From: Kiloniellaceae bacterium
Lineage (GTDB): Bacteria > Pseudomonadota > Alphaproteobacteria > Kiloniellales > Kiloniellaceae
Assembly (NCBI GenBank): GCA_021776195.1
Contig: JAJFGK010000035.1
Span: 47,699-111,698, forward strand
Direction of reading: 5' to 3'
DNA: 64,000 nt
Shown: positions 34,256 to 42,230 of the stretch, in pieces
How positions within the stretch are numbered: the first letter of the stretch is position 1
Layout of the letters: each line of letters starts with the position of its first letter
Notes under the pieces: model-generated
Databases searched by the model: none
The model's input: the letters and a program-made list of their open reading frames with translations, nothing else
Told to the model about the DNA's origin: nothing
Position numbers and translations under genes: made by a program

Positions 34256-36292
34256 TCACAGATCCTTGCAGAGCCGCAGCGAATCGTAAATGGCGGCGTG
34301 GATGTTGCGGCTGGCGATGGCGTCGCCGACCCGGAAGAGCTGGAACCTGCCCGCCGGGTTTCGCACCTGGTCCTGCGGCCGGCCGGCGACCAGGGCGGGA
34401 TAGTCGACCGCCCCCAGATTGCTGGAATGGGGCTTGAGTTCGAAGTAGAGCGTGTCTTCCGGCAGAGTGCCATGTTCGGCGACGATCTGCTCGACCAGCC
34501 GCTCTTCTTCCTCCTGGGTGTATTCGTTCTCCAGCACCGCCACCAGACGGTTTCCCTCGCGGTAGACCTCCTTGAGCTTCAGGTCCGGCGACAGGATCAC
34601 GCCCTTCTTGTAGAGTTCTCGCAGGTGGATCGCGAAGTTGGTGGCGCCCATTTCGGGGCCGATGGCCCGTTCCGGGGTGACGATCTCGACCTCGGCACCG
34701 CGCGCCGCGGCGATCTCGGCCGCGACCAGGGCCTGGTGGTCGCCCTGATCGTCGAAGATCAACAGGCTCCCGGCGGGCTCGATCTTGCCGGCGATGAGGT
34801 CCCAACTGGTCTGAATCAGCTCGCTCCCCTTGATCGCGCCCCGGTTGGGCCGGCCGCCGGTCGCCACCACCACCAGGTCGGCGCCGGATTCGAGAATGTC
34901 GTTCACGCCAGCCCTGGCACCAAGCCGCAGCTCGACGCCCAGCTTGCGCACCTGGGCATCGAGCCAGCGCGGTATGCCGGACAGCGCCTCGCGCCAGGTG
35001 CCCTTGGCGGCGAGGCGCACCTGGCCGCCGGTCTCCTCCTCGGCCTCGAAGAGGGTGACCGCATGACCGCGCTCGGCCAGGACCCGGGCGGCTTCCAGCC
35101 CGGCGGGGCCGGCGCCGACCACCACGGCCCGTCGCTGTTGGTCGGCCCTGGCGATGATCTGGGGCAGGCCGAGATATTCCCGGCCGGTTGCCGCGTTCTG
35201 GATGCAGAGCGCCTCGCTTCCGACATAGATGCGGTCGATGCAGTAGTTGGCGCCGACACATTGCCGTATGTCCTCGGGGCGACCCTCCATCAGTTTTTGC
35301 ACCAGATAGGGATCGGCCATCTGGGGTCGGGTCAGGCCGACCAGATCCAGGTGGCCCTCTTCGATGGCCCGGGTCGCGGTCGCCACGTCGTTGATCCGGT
35401 GGGCCTGGAGCACGGGAATGTCGACCTCGGCCTTGATCGCGCTGGCCAGGTGCAGGAAGGGGGCGATGGGAAAGGCCATGCCGGCCATATTGATCGCCAC
35501 CGAGGCATGGCTGCTGGGCTGGCCCCCTTGGGTGTTGATGAAGTCGATCATCCCGGTGCCGGCCAGGCGGATCGCGATCTCGCGGCAATCGAGGTCCGAC
35601 AGACCGTCGGCCAACAGTTCGTCCACGGAAAAGCGCGCGCCGACGATGTAGTCGTCGCCGACCTGGCGGCGCACGGCCTCGAAGATCTCGATGCCGAAAC
35701 GCAGGCGATTGTCCAGCGACCCGCCGTAGGCGTCCTCGCGCTTATTGACGCTGGGCGAGAAGAACTGCGAGATCAGGTGCAGGCCGTTGATCGAGATCTC
35801 GACGCCATCCAGACCGCCGTCGCGACAGCGCCGCGCCGCCTGGGAAAAGTCGTCGATCACCCGCTCGAAGTCCCAGTCCTCCATGGCCTTGGGAAAGGAG
35901 CGATGTTCGGGCTCGCGCATGCTGGAGGGCGCGATTGGCGGCAGCCAGTTGCCCTGGTCCCAACGGGTGCGCCGGCCCATATGGCTGATCTGGCAGATCA
36001 GGGGCGCGCCGTGGCGGTGGATGCGCTCGGAAAAGCTTTGAAAATGGGGCACCACCCGGTCGTCGGAGACATCGATCTGGCCGAAGGTCGCCGGACAGTC
36101 CAGGCCGACGGTCGAGGAGCCGCCGAACATCACAAGCCCGGTGCCGCCCTTGGCCTTTTCTTCGTGGTAGCGTTGGTAACGCTCGCCCGGCACGCCATCA
36201 TCGGCATAGGCCGGAGCGTGGGGCGTGGAGACCACCCGGTTGCGCAGGGTCAGATGGCGCAGTTGGAAGGGTTGGAGCAGGGCCTCATACAT
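34256..36292 (-). CDS. DgcA-like NADH:flavin oxidoreductase (N-methyl amino acid demethylase family)
   Basis: A 678-residue third member of the trimethylamine dehydrogenase family in the window. FMN barrel (LLQPFQLRHLTLRNRVVSTPHAP), Fe-S linker C345-V-G-A348-N-Y-C351 and C363, then Rossmann domains (VGAGPAGLEAARVLAERGH). The linker CVGANYCIDRIYVG resembles dimethylglycine or stachydrine/N-methylproline demethylases, which I recall as lacking the second cysteine too. ATG 36292 is set by AGGAGG at 36302-36308, which abuts the palindromic element. Likely action: NAD(P)- or electron-transfer-linked demethylation giving formaldehyde. Operon with the GMC gene downstream. Confidence 0.84.
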   Translation of the reverse strand: MYEALLQPFQLRHLTLRNRVVSTPHAPAYADDGVPGERYQRYHEEKAKGGTGLVMFGGSSTVGLDCPATFGQIDVSDDRVVPHFQSFSERIHRHGAPLICQISHMGRRTRWDQGNWLPPIAPSSMREPEHRSFPKAMEDWDFERVIDDFSQAARRCRDGGLDGVEISINGLHLISQFFSPSVNKREDAYGGSLDNRLRFGIEIFEAVRRQVGDDYIVGARFSVDELLADGLSDLDCREIAIRLAGTGMIDFINTQGGQPSSHASVAINMAGMAFPIAPFLHLASAIKAEVDIPVLQAHRINDVATATRAIEEGHLDLVGLTRPQMADPYLVQKLMEGRPEDIRQCVGANYCIDRIYVGSEALCIQNAATGREYLGLPQIIARADQQRRAVVVGAGPAGLEAARVLAERGHAVTLFEAEEETGGQVRLAAKGTWREALSGIPRWLDAQVRKLGVELRLGARAGVNDILESGADLVVVATGGRPNRGAIKGSELIQTSWDLIAGKIEPAGSLLIFDDQGDHQALVAAEIAAARGAEVEIVTPERAIGPEMGATNFAIHLRELYKKGVILSPDLKLKEVYREGNRLVAVLENEYTQEEEERLVEQIVAEHGTLPEDTLYFELKPHSSNLGAVDYPALVAGRPQDQVRNPAGRFQLFRVGDAIASRNIHAAIYDSLRLCKDL

Positions 36293-36305
36293 CGATCCAC
36301 GCCTC

Positions 36306-36573
36306 CTAGTGGATAAAATCAAACATATGATACCCCTACGATCGCGTATCCTGGTTTCTCGGAAGGAGAGAACTCGCAGGCGATGCCGAAGCATCGGCAA
36401 GGGGGCTCTACGCGCCGAGAAGCCAGGATACGCGACCCGAAGGGCGGCTTGCCGCGATCATCGGCAGCGTTCCGCGAGACTTGTGATGCGCGCATCAGGG
36501 CGCCCCGCGCGCCTTGCCGAGTGAGCGCGGCAAGACGTCGTAGGGGTACCATATGTTTGATTCTATCCACTAG
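36306..36573. mobile_element. 268-bp element with 36-bp terminal inverted repeats and nested inner repeat
   Basis: Left end 36306-36341 and right end 36538-36573 are inverted copies matching at 34 of 36 bases (CTAGTGGATA-AATCAAACATATG-TACCCCTACGA). A second inverted pair lies inside: 36342-36362 against 36415-36435, 20 of 21 matches. The element contains no credible gene. It fills the whole space between the DgcA-like gene and the oxygenase at 36582, starting right at the ribosome site of the former. Size and design parallel the element at 1840-2129, but the ends are unrelated. A miniature inverted-repeat element or large palindromic intergenic unit. Confidence 0.72.
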
Positions 36574-36581
36574 ACTTGCGG

Positions 36582-37394
36582 TCAGGCCGCCTCGGACCCG
36601 CTCCGGCCCCAGAAGAAGCGGCGCACCTCTTCGCTGTTGGTCTTGTCAGGCGTCTCGCAATAGCAGAGCACCGGCACCAGACGGGGCCGCGCGCCGCGCA
36701 TCGGGCTCACCCGGTGCAGCGACTGACGCCCGGCGAAGATAAAGAGCGACCCGGGCGTGAAGGGCAAGCGCACGACCCGATCGCGCGCGCCGTCGAGGAT
36801 CTCGACGATGGCGTCGCCCTCCCGGCTGTCGCCGCTGCGCAGACCGGCCACCGCTTCGAAGTCGCCGCCCTCCTCCGCGTCCTGGAGCATCAGGGTGACG
36901 GTGAACTCGCTCTCATCGAAGTGCCAGCCGTGCTCGCCGCCTTCGCGGAACACATTGATCGAGCAGGCCCCCAGGGGATCGGCGAAGCGATAGAGCCGCG
37001 CCTTGCCGACCACCGCCTGGATGAATTCCATCAGGGGATCCCATTCGTAAAGGTGCCGCAGCAGCGTGTCGCGGCCGATGCGGTCGTAGGGCACCGAGCC
37101 GACATCGGTCGCCAGCAGGCGGCGATGGGGCTGCGGCCCGGCGGCCTGCTCCAGGTAGACGGTGTGCTCGCTGCGGCAGAAGTAGGCGTCGCCCATCGCC
37201 GCCGTCGCCTCTTTGCGCATGATCGCCAGGGCATCATCACGGATGAAGTTGGGCAGCAGACAGACACCGGTTTCGAGGTAGGCCGCGCGGCTCTCGGCCA
37301 CCAGCTTTTCGCCCGCCGGCGACGCCATGGCAACCAAGGGATAGCGCCCCAGGTCCACGGGAGTCTCCTGGTAGAAGGTTTGATCGGCTGTCAT
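36582..37394 (-). CDS. Fe(II)/2-oxoglutarate-dependent oxygenase, paralog of the 31669 gene
   Basis: A 270-residue oxygenase with triad H158-F-D160 (GWHFDESEF) and H227 (SLHRVSP), and an arginine in ARPRLVPVL for 2-oxoglutarate. Beginning (VDLGRYPLVAMASPAGEKLV) and end mirror the protein encoded at 31669, so the two arose by duplication; both keep the Asp ligand expected of hydroxylases. ATG 37394 is chosen because AGGAGA precedes it; the longer upstream frame runs through the divergent M23 gene. The GMC and DgcA-like genes lie between the two paralogs, which suggests a shared substrate pathway. Confidence 0.76.
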   Translation of the reverse strand: MTADQTFYQETPVDLGRYPLVAMASPAGEKLVAESRAAYLETGVCLLPNFIRDDALAIMRKEATAAMGDAYFCRSEHTVYLEQAAGPQPHRRLLATDVGSVPYDRIGRDTLLRHLYEWDPLMEFIQAVVGKARLYRFADPLGACSINVFREGGEHGWHFDESEFTVTLMLQDAEEGGDFEAVAGLRSGDSREGDAIVEILDGARDRVVRLPFTPGSLFIFAGRQSLHRVSPMRGARPRLVPVLCYCETPDKTNSEEVRRFFWGRSGSEAA

Positions 37395-37562
37395 GTCGCA
37401 ATTCTCCTGTCGTCGCGCCGCGCGGCGAAAATTAGCCGACTTCGCCGGCAAAGGCGATGCGCAAATCCTGCTATTGTCGACGGACGTAGGCAAGGGGATG
37501 CGGGCGGCTCCAAAAGTGATTATGTTGCCGCCTGGCGTCGGCAATCCACAGCGACAGGCGAA

Positions 37563-38399
37563 ATGGGACGGGACCGGACAATCTGCAACGGCGGTGGTTG
37601 GCGGACCTGTTTCGCGGTCGGCGCCTTGGCTTGTCTGCTGGCCGGAACCGGCCCGGCTCTCGCCAGCGACACGCAGGTCCTTGCCGATTTCGGATCCCGG
37701 GCCGACCAGTTGGCCGCCGCCGCCGCGGCCCAGGATGTCGAAATCAAGGGTCTGCACAAGGTCAGCGGCCCGGCGCTGGGGCTGGCGCGCGAGCGGAATC
37801 AACTCACGGCGCTGCTCGATGGGCTGGGCCATGTGTTGATTCACGCGCCGGACGGGCGTCTCCAGCGCATCGTCATCCTGCGCGCCAAGCAGACGGGAAC
37901 GCCACCACCAGCCGCTCTGTCGAGCATCGTCGTGAGCCCGGCGGGTGCCGTCGCCTTCGCCTTTGCCGCCGATGACCTGGCCGCCCGGATATTTGGCGAC
38001 GAGACCGAACAGCGCGTCACCTCTAACTATGGCCGCCGGCGCGATCCGCTCCACGGCAAGGCTGATTTCCATGCCGGGGTCGACTTCGCGGCCCGGCGCG
38101 GCACCGAGGTTCGCGCCATCGCCGACGGCTTCGTCGAGCGGGCCGGACGCCGCCGGGGTCTCGGCCTCTTCGTGCTGGTCCGCCACGACGACGCCCACCA
38201 GAGCCTCTATGCCCATCTTGGCAGCCTTGCGCCCGGATTGCGGCCCGGCAGGCGCTTGCCGCGGGGCGCCGTGATTGCCCGGTCCGGCAGTACCGGTCGC
38301 ACCACCGGGCCCCACCTCCATTTCGAGTTGTGGGTTCGCGGCGAGCCCGTCGATCCGCTGCGCTACCGCTTCGACAGCGTGACCTTGGCGGCCCGGTGA
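37563..38399 (+). CDS. M23 (LytM-type) peptidoglycan peptidase-like protein
   Basis: A 278-residue exported protein. The signal peptide is TCFAVGALACLLAGTGPALA. The C-terminal peptidase_M23 domain has the zinc motif HAGVDFAA (HxxxD) and HLHFELW, with the SNYGRRRDPLHGK entry typical of LytM proteins. These cleave cross-links in peptidoglycan or activate amidases during division. ATG 37563 is assigned because it leads directly into the signal peptide; the ribosome site is weak (CAGGCGAA). Transcribed divergently from the oxygenase (168 bp between). Confidence 0.84.
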   Translation: MGRDRTICNGGGWRTCFAVGALACLLAGTGPALASDTQVLADFGSRADQLAAAAAAQDVEIKGLHKVSGPALGLARERNQLTALLDGLGHVLIHAPDGRLQRIVILRAKQTGTPPPAALSSIVVSPAGAVAFAFAADDLAARIFGDETEQRVTSNYGRRRDPLHGKADFHAGVDFAARRGTEVRAIADGFVERAGRRRGLGLFVLVRHDDAHQSLYAHLGSLAPGLRPGRRLPRGAVIARSGSTGRTTGPHLHFELWVRGEPVDPLRYRFDSVTLAAR

Positions 38400-38514
38400 C
38401 GCCCCCGCCGCACTTACTCTCGACGCACTCGATTCCGCCGCGCCCGCGTGATAAAGTCACCGGCATCGGGGCGGTGGGTTGGGCCGTTTCGAGTGCAATT
38501 CTTGGGAGGACAGC

Positions 38515-38931
38515 ATGCCGCGTGTCTTGAGCCGGACAATCAGCCTGTTGGCCATGCTGCTCGGTTTGAGCCTCGGTCTCACTATTCTGCCGGCCGCGAG
38601 CCACGATCCGAATGACGGCAAGAGCAAGTTCCTGCTGCAGGATCACGGCACCCCGCGTGTCTACAGAGGAACCGATCTGGAGCTGAATTTCAAGCCGACG
38701 ACAACCGAAGAGGAAGAGGTTGCCACCGAGGATGAATTGGTCGGTATCGACGACGCGGCAGAGGCGCCGGCTGACGCCGAGCCCGATGCCAAGCCGACTA
38801 AGCGGGGCATTCAGATCAGGCGCGGCGGTCAACACTCGCGTGGCAAGATCAAATTCCAGAAGGCCAAGCACCGCGCCGGCGGCTCGCGCAAAAAGAAGAA
38901 GATGAAGATCCACGGAATCGGCAGTTTCTAG
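38515..38931 (+). CDS. Small exported protein with segregated acidic and basic halves
   Basis: A 138-residue protein that I do not recognise. A signal peptide (ISLLAMLLGLSLGLTILPAAS) is followed by a short region, then an acidic stretch (TEEEEVATEDELVGIDDAAEAPADAEPDA) and a very basic C-terminus (RRGGQHSRGKIKFQKAKHRAGGSRKKKKMK). ATG 38515 is fixed by GGGAGGA; an in-frame ATG at 38479 has none. The polyampholyte tail may bind acidic wall or membrane polymers. It follows the M23 gene in the same direction by 115 bp. Confidence 0.65.
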   Translation: MPRVLSRTISLLAMLLGLSLGLTILPAASHDPNDGKSKFLLQDHGTPRVYRGTDLELNFKPTTTEEEEVATEDELVGIDDAAEAPADAEPDAKPTKRGIQIRRGGQHSRGKIKFQKAKHRAGGSRKKKKMKIHGIGSF

Positions 38932-38970
38932 AATCTTCCCGGATTCGGTGGGACTTGTCGGCGGCCGGGA

Positions 38971-40161
38971 TCAGGCCAAGAGGCGATCGTCGAAGCCGGT
39001 GTGGGACAGGACTTCGGCGCCGCCCGCCGTCACCACGACCTGTTCTTCCAGCTTGACGCCTTCTTGGCCGTCTTCGGCGCCCAGGTAGCTCTCTATGCAG
39101 AGCACCATGTTATCCTCAAGGACCACGTCGTATCCGGCGTCCTGAAAGCGATCGGGAAAGACGATGTTGGGGTACTCGTTGCACAGCCCCGCCCCGTGGG
39201 CGATTGCGAGATAACGGTTCTTTTCGAAGCGCGCCGGCAGAATCCAGGCCTTTTCCATGACCTCCCGGGTCGTGGCGCCGGGCCGGATCAGGGCCAAATT
39301 GTGCTGGAGCTGCTCATGGGCCAGTCCGTAAAGCTCGCGCTGTGCGCCACTGGGCTTGCCGTCGCCGCAGAGCAGGGTCCGGGAGATATCGGAGAGATAG
39401 CCGAAGGGCCCGATCATGTCGGTGTCGAAGGCCACCAGGTCGCCGGGCTCGATGACGCGGTCGCTGACCTCCTGGTACCAGGGGTTGGTCCGCGGCCCGG
39501 AGGACAGCAGGCGGGTCTCTTGCCAGAGCGCGCCGCCCGCCAGCCCGGCCCCGTAGAGCCGGGCCCAGAGATCGCGCTCGGTGATGCCGGGGGCCAGGTT
39601 GTCGCGCAAGGCCGCGATCGCCTGATCGCAGACCGCCATGGCGGCGCGCAGTAGGGCGATCTCGCCGGGTGTCTTGATCGCCCGGGCCCGCTCCACGATG
39701 GGGCCGGCCGCCACCAGGGTGAGGCCCTCGTGCTCCAAGGCCGCCGACAGGGCCGGGTCGAGTCGGTCCACTGCCAGACGCGTGCCGCCGGTACCGCCGC
39801 GCAGCAGGGCCGCGACCTCGGCGGCGCAGAGCCGGGCCCGTTCCGCGAAGCGCGGCCCATCGACCCAGTAGTTGGGCATGGCCGACGGCCGGTAGTCAGC
39901 CACCGCCGCCTTGTCGCCGTGATGGTGCCGGGCGCTCATGTTGTCGAACAGCGTGGCCAGGCCCTCACACGGGATGAAGCCATAGCGGGTCGGCTCATGC
40001 AGGTTGTAGAGCGTCGAGCGGGCGGTCCCGGTGGCGTAGAGCAGGTTCAACTGGTTGAGCAGCAGGGCGCCGTCGCAGCCGGCTGCCCGGATGGCCGCCT
40101 GGGTCCGGGCAAGACGCTGCAGCTCGAGCGCGCGGTGATCCAAGGCGGTCAGGTGGGCCAC
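38971..40161 (-). CDS. M24 family metallopeptidase-like protein, DddP/creatinase-like (second copy)
   Basis: A 396-residue paralog of the protein at 20856. Creatinase_N domain with LLLNQLNLLYATGTARS, then M24 domain with FDTDMIGPFGYLSDISRTLLCGDGKP, AHGAGLCNEYPNI, CIESYLGAE and KLEEQVVVT. The FDTDMIG and NEYPN segments look especially like DddP-type DMSP lyases. It might alternatively be a Xaa-Pro peptidase or other C-N hydrolase. GTG 40161 is chosen with AAAGGA upstream. It ends in a gap before the convergent small exported-protein gene. Confidence 0.82.
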   Translation of the reverse strand: MAHLTALDHRALELQRLARTQAAIRAAGCDGALLLNQLNLLYATGTARSTLYNLHEPTRYGFIPCEGLATLFDNMSARHHHGDKAAVADYRPSAMPNYWVDGPRFAERARLCAAEVAALLRGGTGGTRLAVDRLDPALSAALEHEGLTLVAAGPIVERARAIKTPGEIALLRAAMAVCDQAIAALRDNLAPGITERDLWARLYGAGLAGGALWQETRLLSSGPRTNPWYQEVSDRVIEPGDLVAFDTDMIGPFGYLSDISRTLLCGDGKPSGAQRELYGLAHEQLQHNLALIRPGATTREVMEKAWILPARFEKNRYLAIAHGAGLCNEYPNIVFPDRFQDAGYDVVLEDNMVLCIESYLGAEDGQEGVKLEEQVVVTAGGAEVLSHTGFDDRLLA

Positions 40162-40279
40162 GTCGCGATCCTTTTTGCCAGGGTGCCTCGCAGCCGGCAA
40201 CGGTCGCCCGATGGGGGCGCGATGGCAAGTCTTCCGCGATCAGTCCAGGGGAGATCGGACGAGAGTGTCCGGTCCTTTT

Positions 40280-41206
40280 TCAAAGGGTTTCGAAGTCGGC
40301 GGCCATGCGCCGGCGCAGATCCGCGTCGGGCAGACGGCCTCGGGCCGCGCCCATGTTCTCCAGCATGTGGTCGACCCGGCTGGTCGCCGGAATGGCGCAG
40401 GTGACGGCCGGATGGGAGACCACGAACTTCAGGAAAACCTGGGCCCAGTTGGCGCAGTCAATCTCCGCTGCCCAGGCCGGCAGCGGCCGGCCGGCCACCC
40501 GGTCGAAGAGGGCGCCACGCCGGAAGGGCCGATTGACGATCACCGCCAGGCCCCGCTCCGCGGCCAGCGGCAGCAGGCGTGCCTCGGCCTCGCGGTCCAG
40601 GGCGTTGTAGGTGAACTGGACGAAGTCGAAGGGTTCCTTGGCCATAACCTGTTCCAGGGCTTCGTGCCGGCGGCCATGGGAGGTGGTGATGCCGATGTAG
40701 CGGACCCGCCTGGCCGCCTTCCACTCCAAGAGCGTCTCCAGGTGGGTCTCCCAGTCCAGCATGTTGTGGATCTGCAAGAGATCGAATGGCCGCGTCCCCC
40801 ACAGCTCTTCCGATTGCTTCATTTGTTTGACCCCAAGCCAACGGGTCGGGGTCCAGACCTTGGTCGCGGCGAAAAGCCGTTCCTTGTTGGCGATCCGGGC
40901 CAGGCAATGGCCGATCACCGCCTCCGACGATCCATACATCGGTGAGGAATCGACCAGACCGCCACCATGATCGAAGAAGGCTTGCAACACCGCCAGTCGC
41001 GCCTGCCGTAAGGCCTCGTCGTCGCCCACGTTGAAGGTGATCCAGGACCCCATGCCAATCACCGGCAGCGTCTCTCCACTCGCCGGAATGGCCTTGGTCA
41101 GGGTCGGCTGAGCTCGCAGCCCGACGGTCGGCGCGACCAGGCCGAGCGCGGCCAGCGCCGTGAAGAGGCTACGCCGGCTGAATGTCGGATCCTTGTCGAT
41201 CATCAC
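40280..41206 (-). CDS. Tat-exported aldo/keto reductase
   Basis: A 308-residue aldo/keto reductase. The N-terminus DKDPTFSRRSLFTALAALGLVAP is a twin-arginine signal (SRRSLF), so the folded enzyme, perhaps with bound NADP, would be exported. Catalytic residues are visible: Asp in GLVDSSPMYG, Tyr in the same loop, Lys in AATKVWTP and His in LLQIHNMLDW. Periplasmic aldo/keto reductases are uncommon. The first M or second M (41206/41203) may be used. Single gene; upstream 41207-41372 is the divergent intergenic region to the copper chaperone. Confidence 0.85.
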   Translation of the reverse strand: MMIDKDPTFSRRSLFTALAALGLVAPTVGLRAQPTLTKAIPASGETLPVIGMGSWITFNVGDDEALRQARLAVLQAFFDHGGGLVDSSPMYGSSEAVIGHCLARIANKERLFAATKVWTPTRWLGVKQMKQSEELWGTRPFDLLQIHNMLDWETHLETLLEWKAARRVRYIGITTSHGRRHEALEQVMAKEPFDFVQFTYNALDREAEARLLPLAAERGLAVIVNRPFRRGALFDRVAGRPLPAWAAEIDCANWAQVFLKFVVSHPAVTCAIPATSRVDHMLENMGAARGRLPDADLRRRMAADFETL

Positions 41207-41372
41207 ACCTTTTTACCACGGATAGGGGGGCGATTGCTTCACAAGATGATGAGACCCGCAACCGCGCGGCCTCGTCCGGCTTGCTGCGACAACGCGCCCT
41301 CTTTCGGCCCCGGCACACGTCATGCTAGGCAGCAACAACTGGAAACGTACCTCAAACAGAAGGTGGCAGTTG

Positions 41373-42215
41373 ATGGCGAAGAGAGCGATGGCAAGGGGTC
41401 TAACATTGGCATTCATGATCGGCATCTTCTCGGCCAGCCTCCTGGCGGCGGGCGACTTGATGGTCGAGAAGCCTTGGGCGCGCGCAACCATCGGCCAGCA
41501 AAAGGTCGGAGTCGCCTACATGACGGTAATGAACCACGGCGGGAAGGACGACCGCTTGGTGGCGGTCGCGACATCGGCGGCGAAGGTGGCCGGCCTGCAC
41601 ACCCATCTCATGGAAGAGGGCGTCATGAAGATGCGCCCGGTGGAAGCGATCCCCGTCGCCGCGCAGGGTTCGGCGGTGCTGGAGCCCGGCGGTTTCCACG
41701 TCATGCTGATGGGACTGCACGATCCCCTGAAACCTGGCGACACCATCCCCATGACCCTGACCTTCGAAAGGGCCGGGCAGGTCGAAATCGACGTGGCGGT
41801 TTTGAGTGCCAGCGCCAAGCAGGCCGCGGCGGGCGGCGAGCACGGCCAGCATGGCCAGAAAGCGACCGCGCACTCCCATGACAAGGCGATCGCCCTGCCG
41901 GCGGGCCCGGACGCACCGACGCTGGACATGGCGATAGCAAAGGACGAGGTCGGTGGCTGGAACCTCGAAATCCGCACCACCAACTTTCGTTTTGCGCCGG
42001 AGAAGGTCAACCAGCATCATCATGCTGGCGAAGGCCACGCGCATCTTTATGTCAACGGCACAAAGATCGCGCGTATCTACGGCCCTTGGTTTCACATCGG
42101 GTCGTTGCCGTCCGGCATGACTCAGGTGACCGTGACGTTGACCGCCAACGATCACAGCCCCCTGGCGGTCGGCGACGTCCCGCTGTCGCTGACCAAGGAA
42201 CTGCACGTCCCCTGA
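41373..42215 (+). CDS. Periplasmic copper chaperone PCuAC fused to a C-terminal His-containing domain
   Basis: A 280-residue exported protein. Signal peptide LTLAFMIGIFSASLLAAG. Residues about 25-150 are PCuAC (DUF461) with copper ligands in LHTHLMEEGVMKMRPVE and FHVMLMGLHDP. A His-rich linker (GEHGQHGQKATAHSHDK) leads to a second domain (residues about 185-280) with QHHHAGEGHAHLYVNGTKIARIYGPWFHIG and VTLTANDHSPLA. PCuAC delivers Cu(I) to cytochrome oxidases; the window also encodes a cbb3 oxidase 13 kb away. Most PCuAC proteins are about 150-180 residues and lack the second domain. ATG 41373 is preferred because it leads into the signal peptide. Confidence 0.85.
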   Translation: MAKRAMARGLTLAFMIGIFSASLLAAGDLMVEKPWARATIGQQKVGVAYMTVMNHGGKDDRLVAVATSAAKVAGLHTHLMEEGVMKMRPVEAIPVAAQGSAVLEPGGFHVMLMGLHDPLKPGDTIPMTLTFERAGQVEIDVAVLSASAKQAAAGGEHGQHGQKATAHSHDKAIALPAGPDAPTLDMAIAKDEVGGWNLEIRTTNFRFAPEKVNQHHHAGEGHAHLYVNGTKIARIYGPWFHIGSLPSGMTQVTVTLTANDHSPLAVGDVPLSLTKELHVP

Positions 42216-42230
42216 CCGCTAACATAGGTT

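Noticed and set aside
37395..38321. N-terminal extension of the minus-strand oxygenase to 579 codons
   Set aside because: The extra part is antisense to the M23 peptidase; ATG 37394 has a ribosome site and matches the paralog's length.
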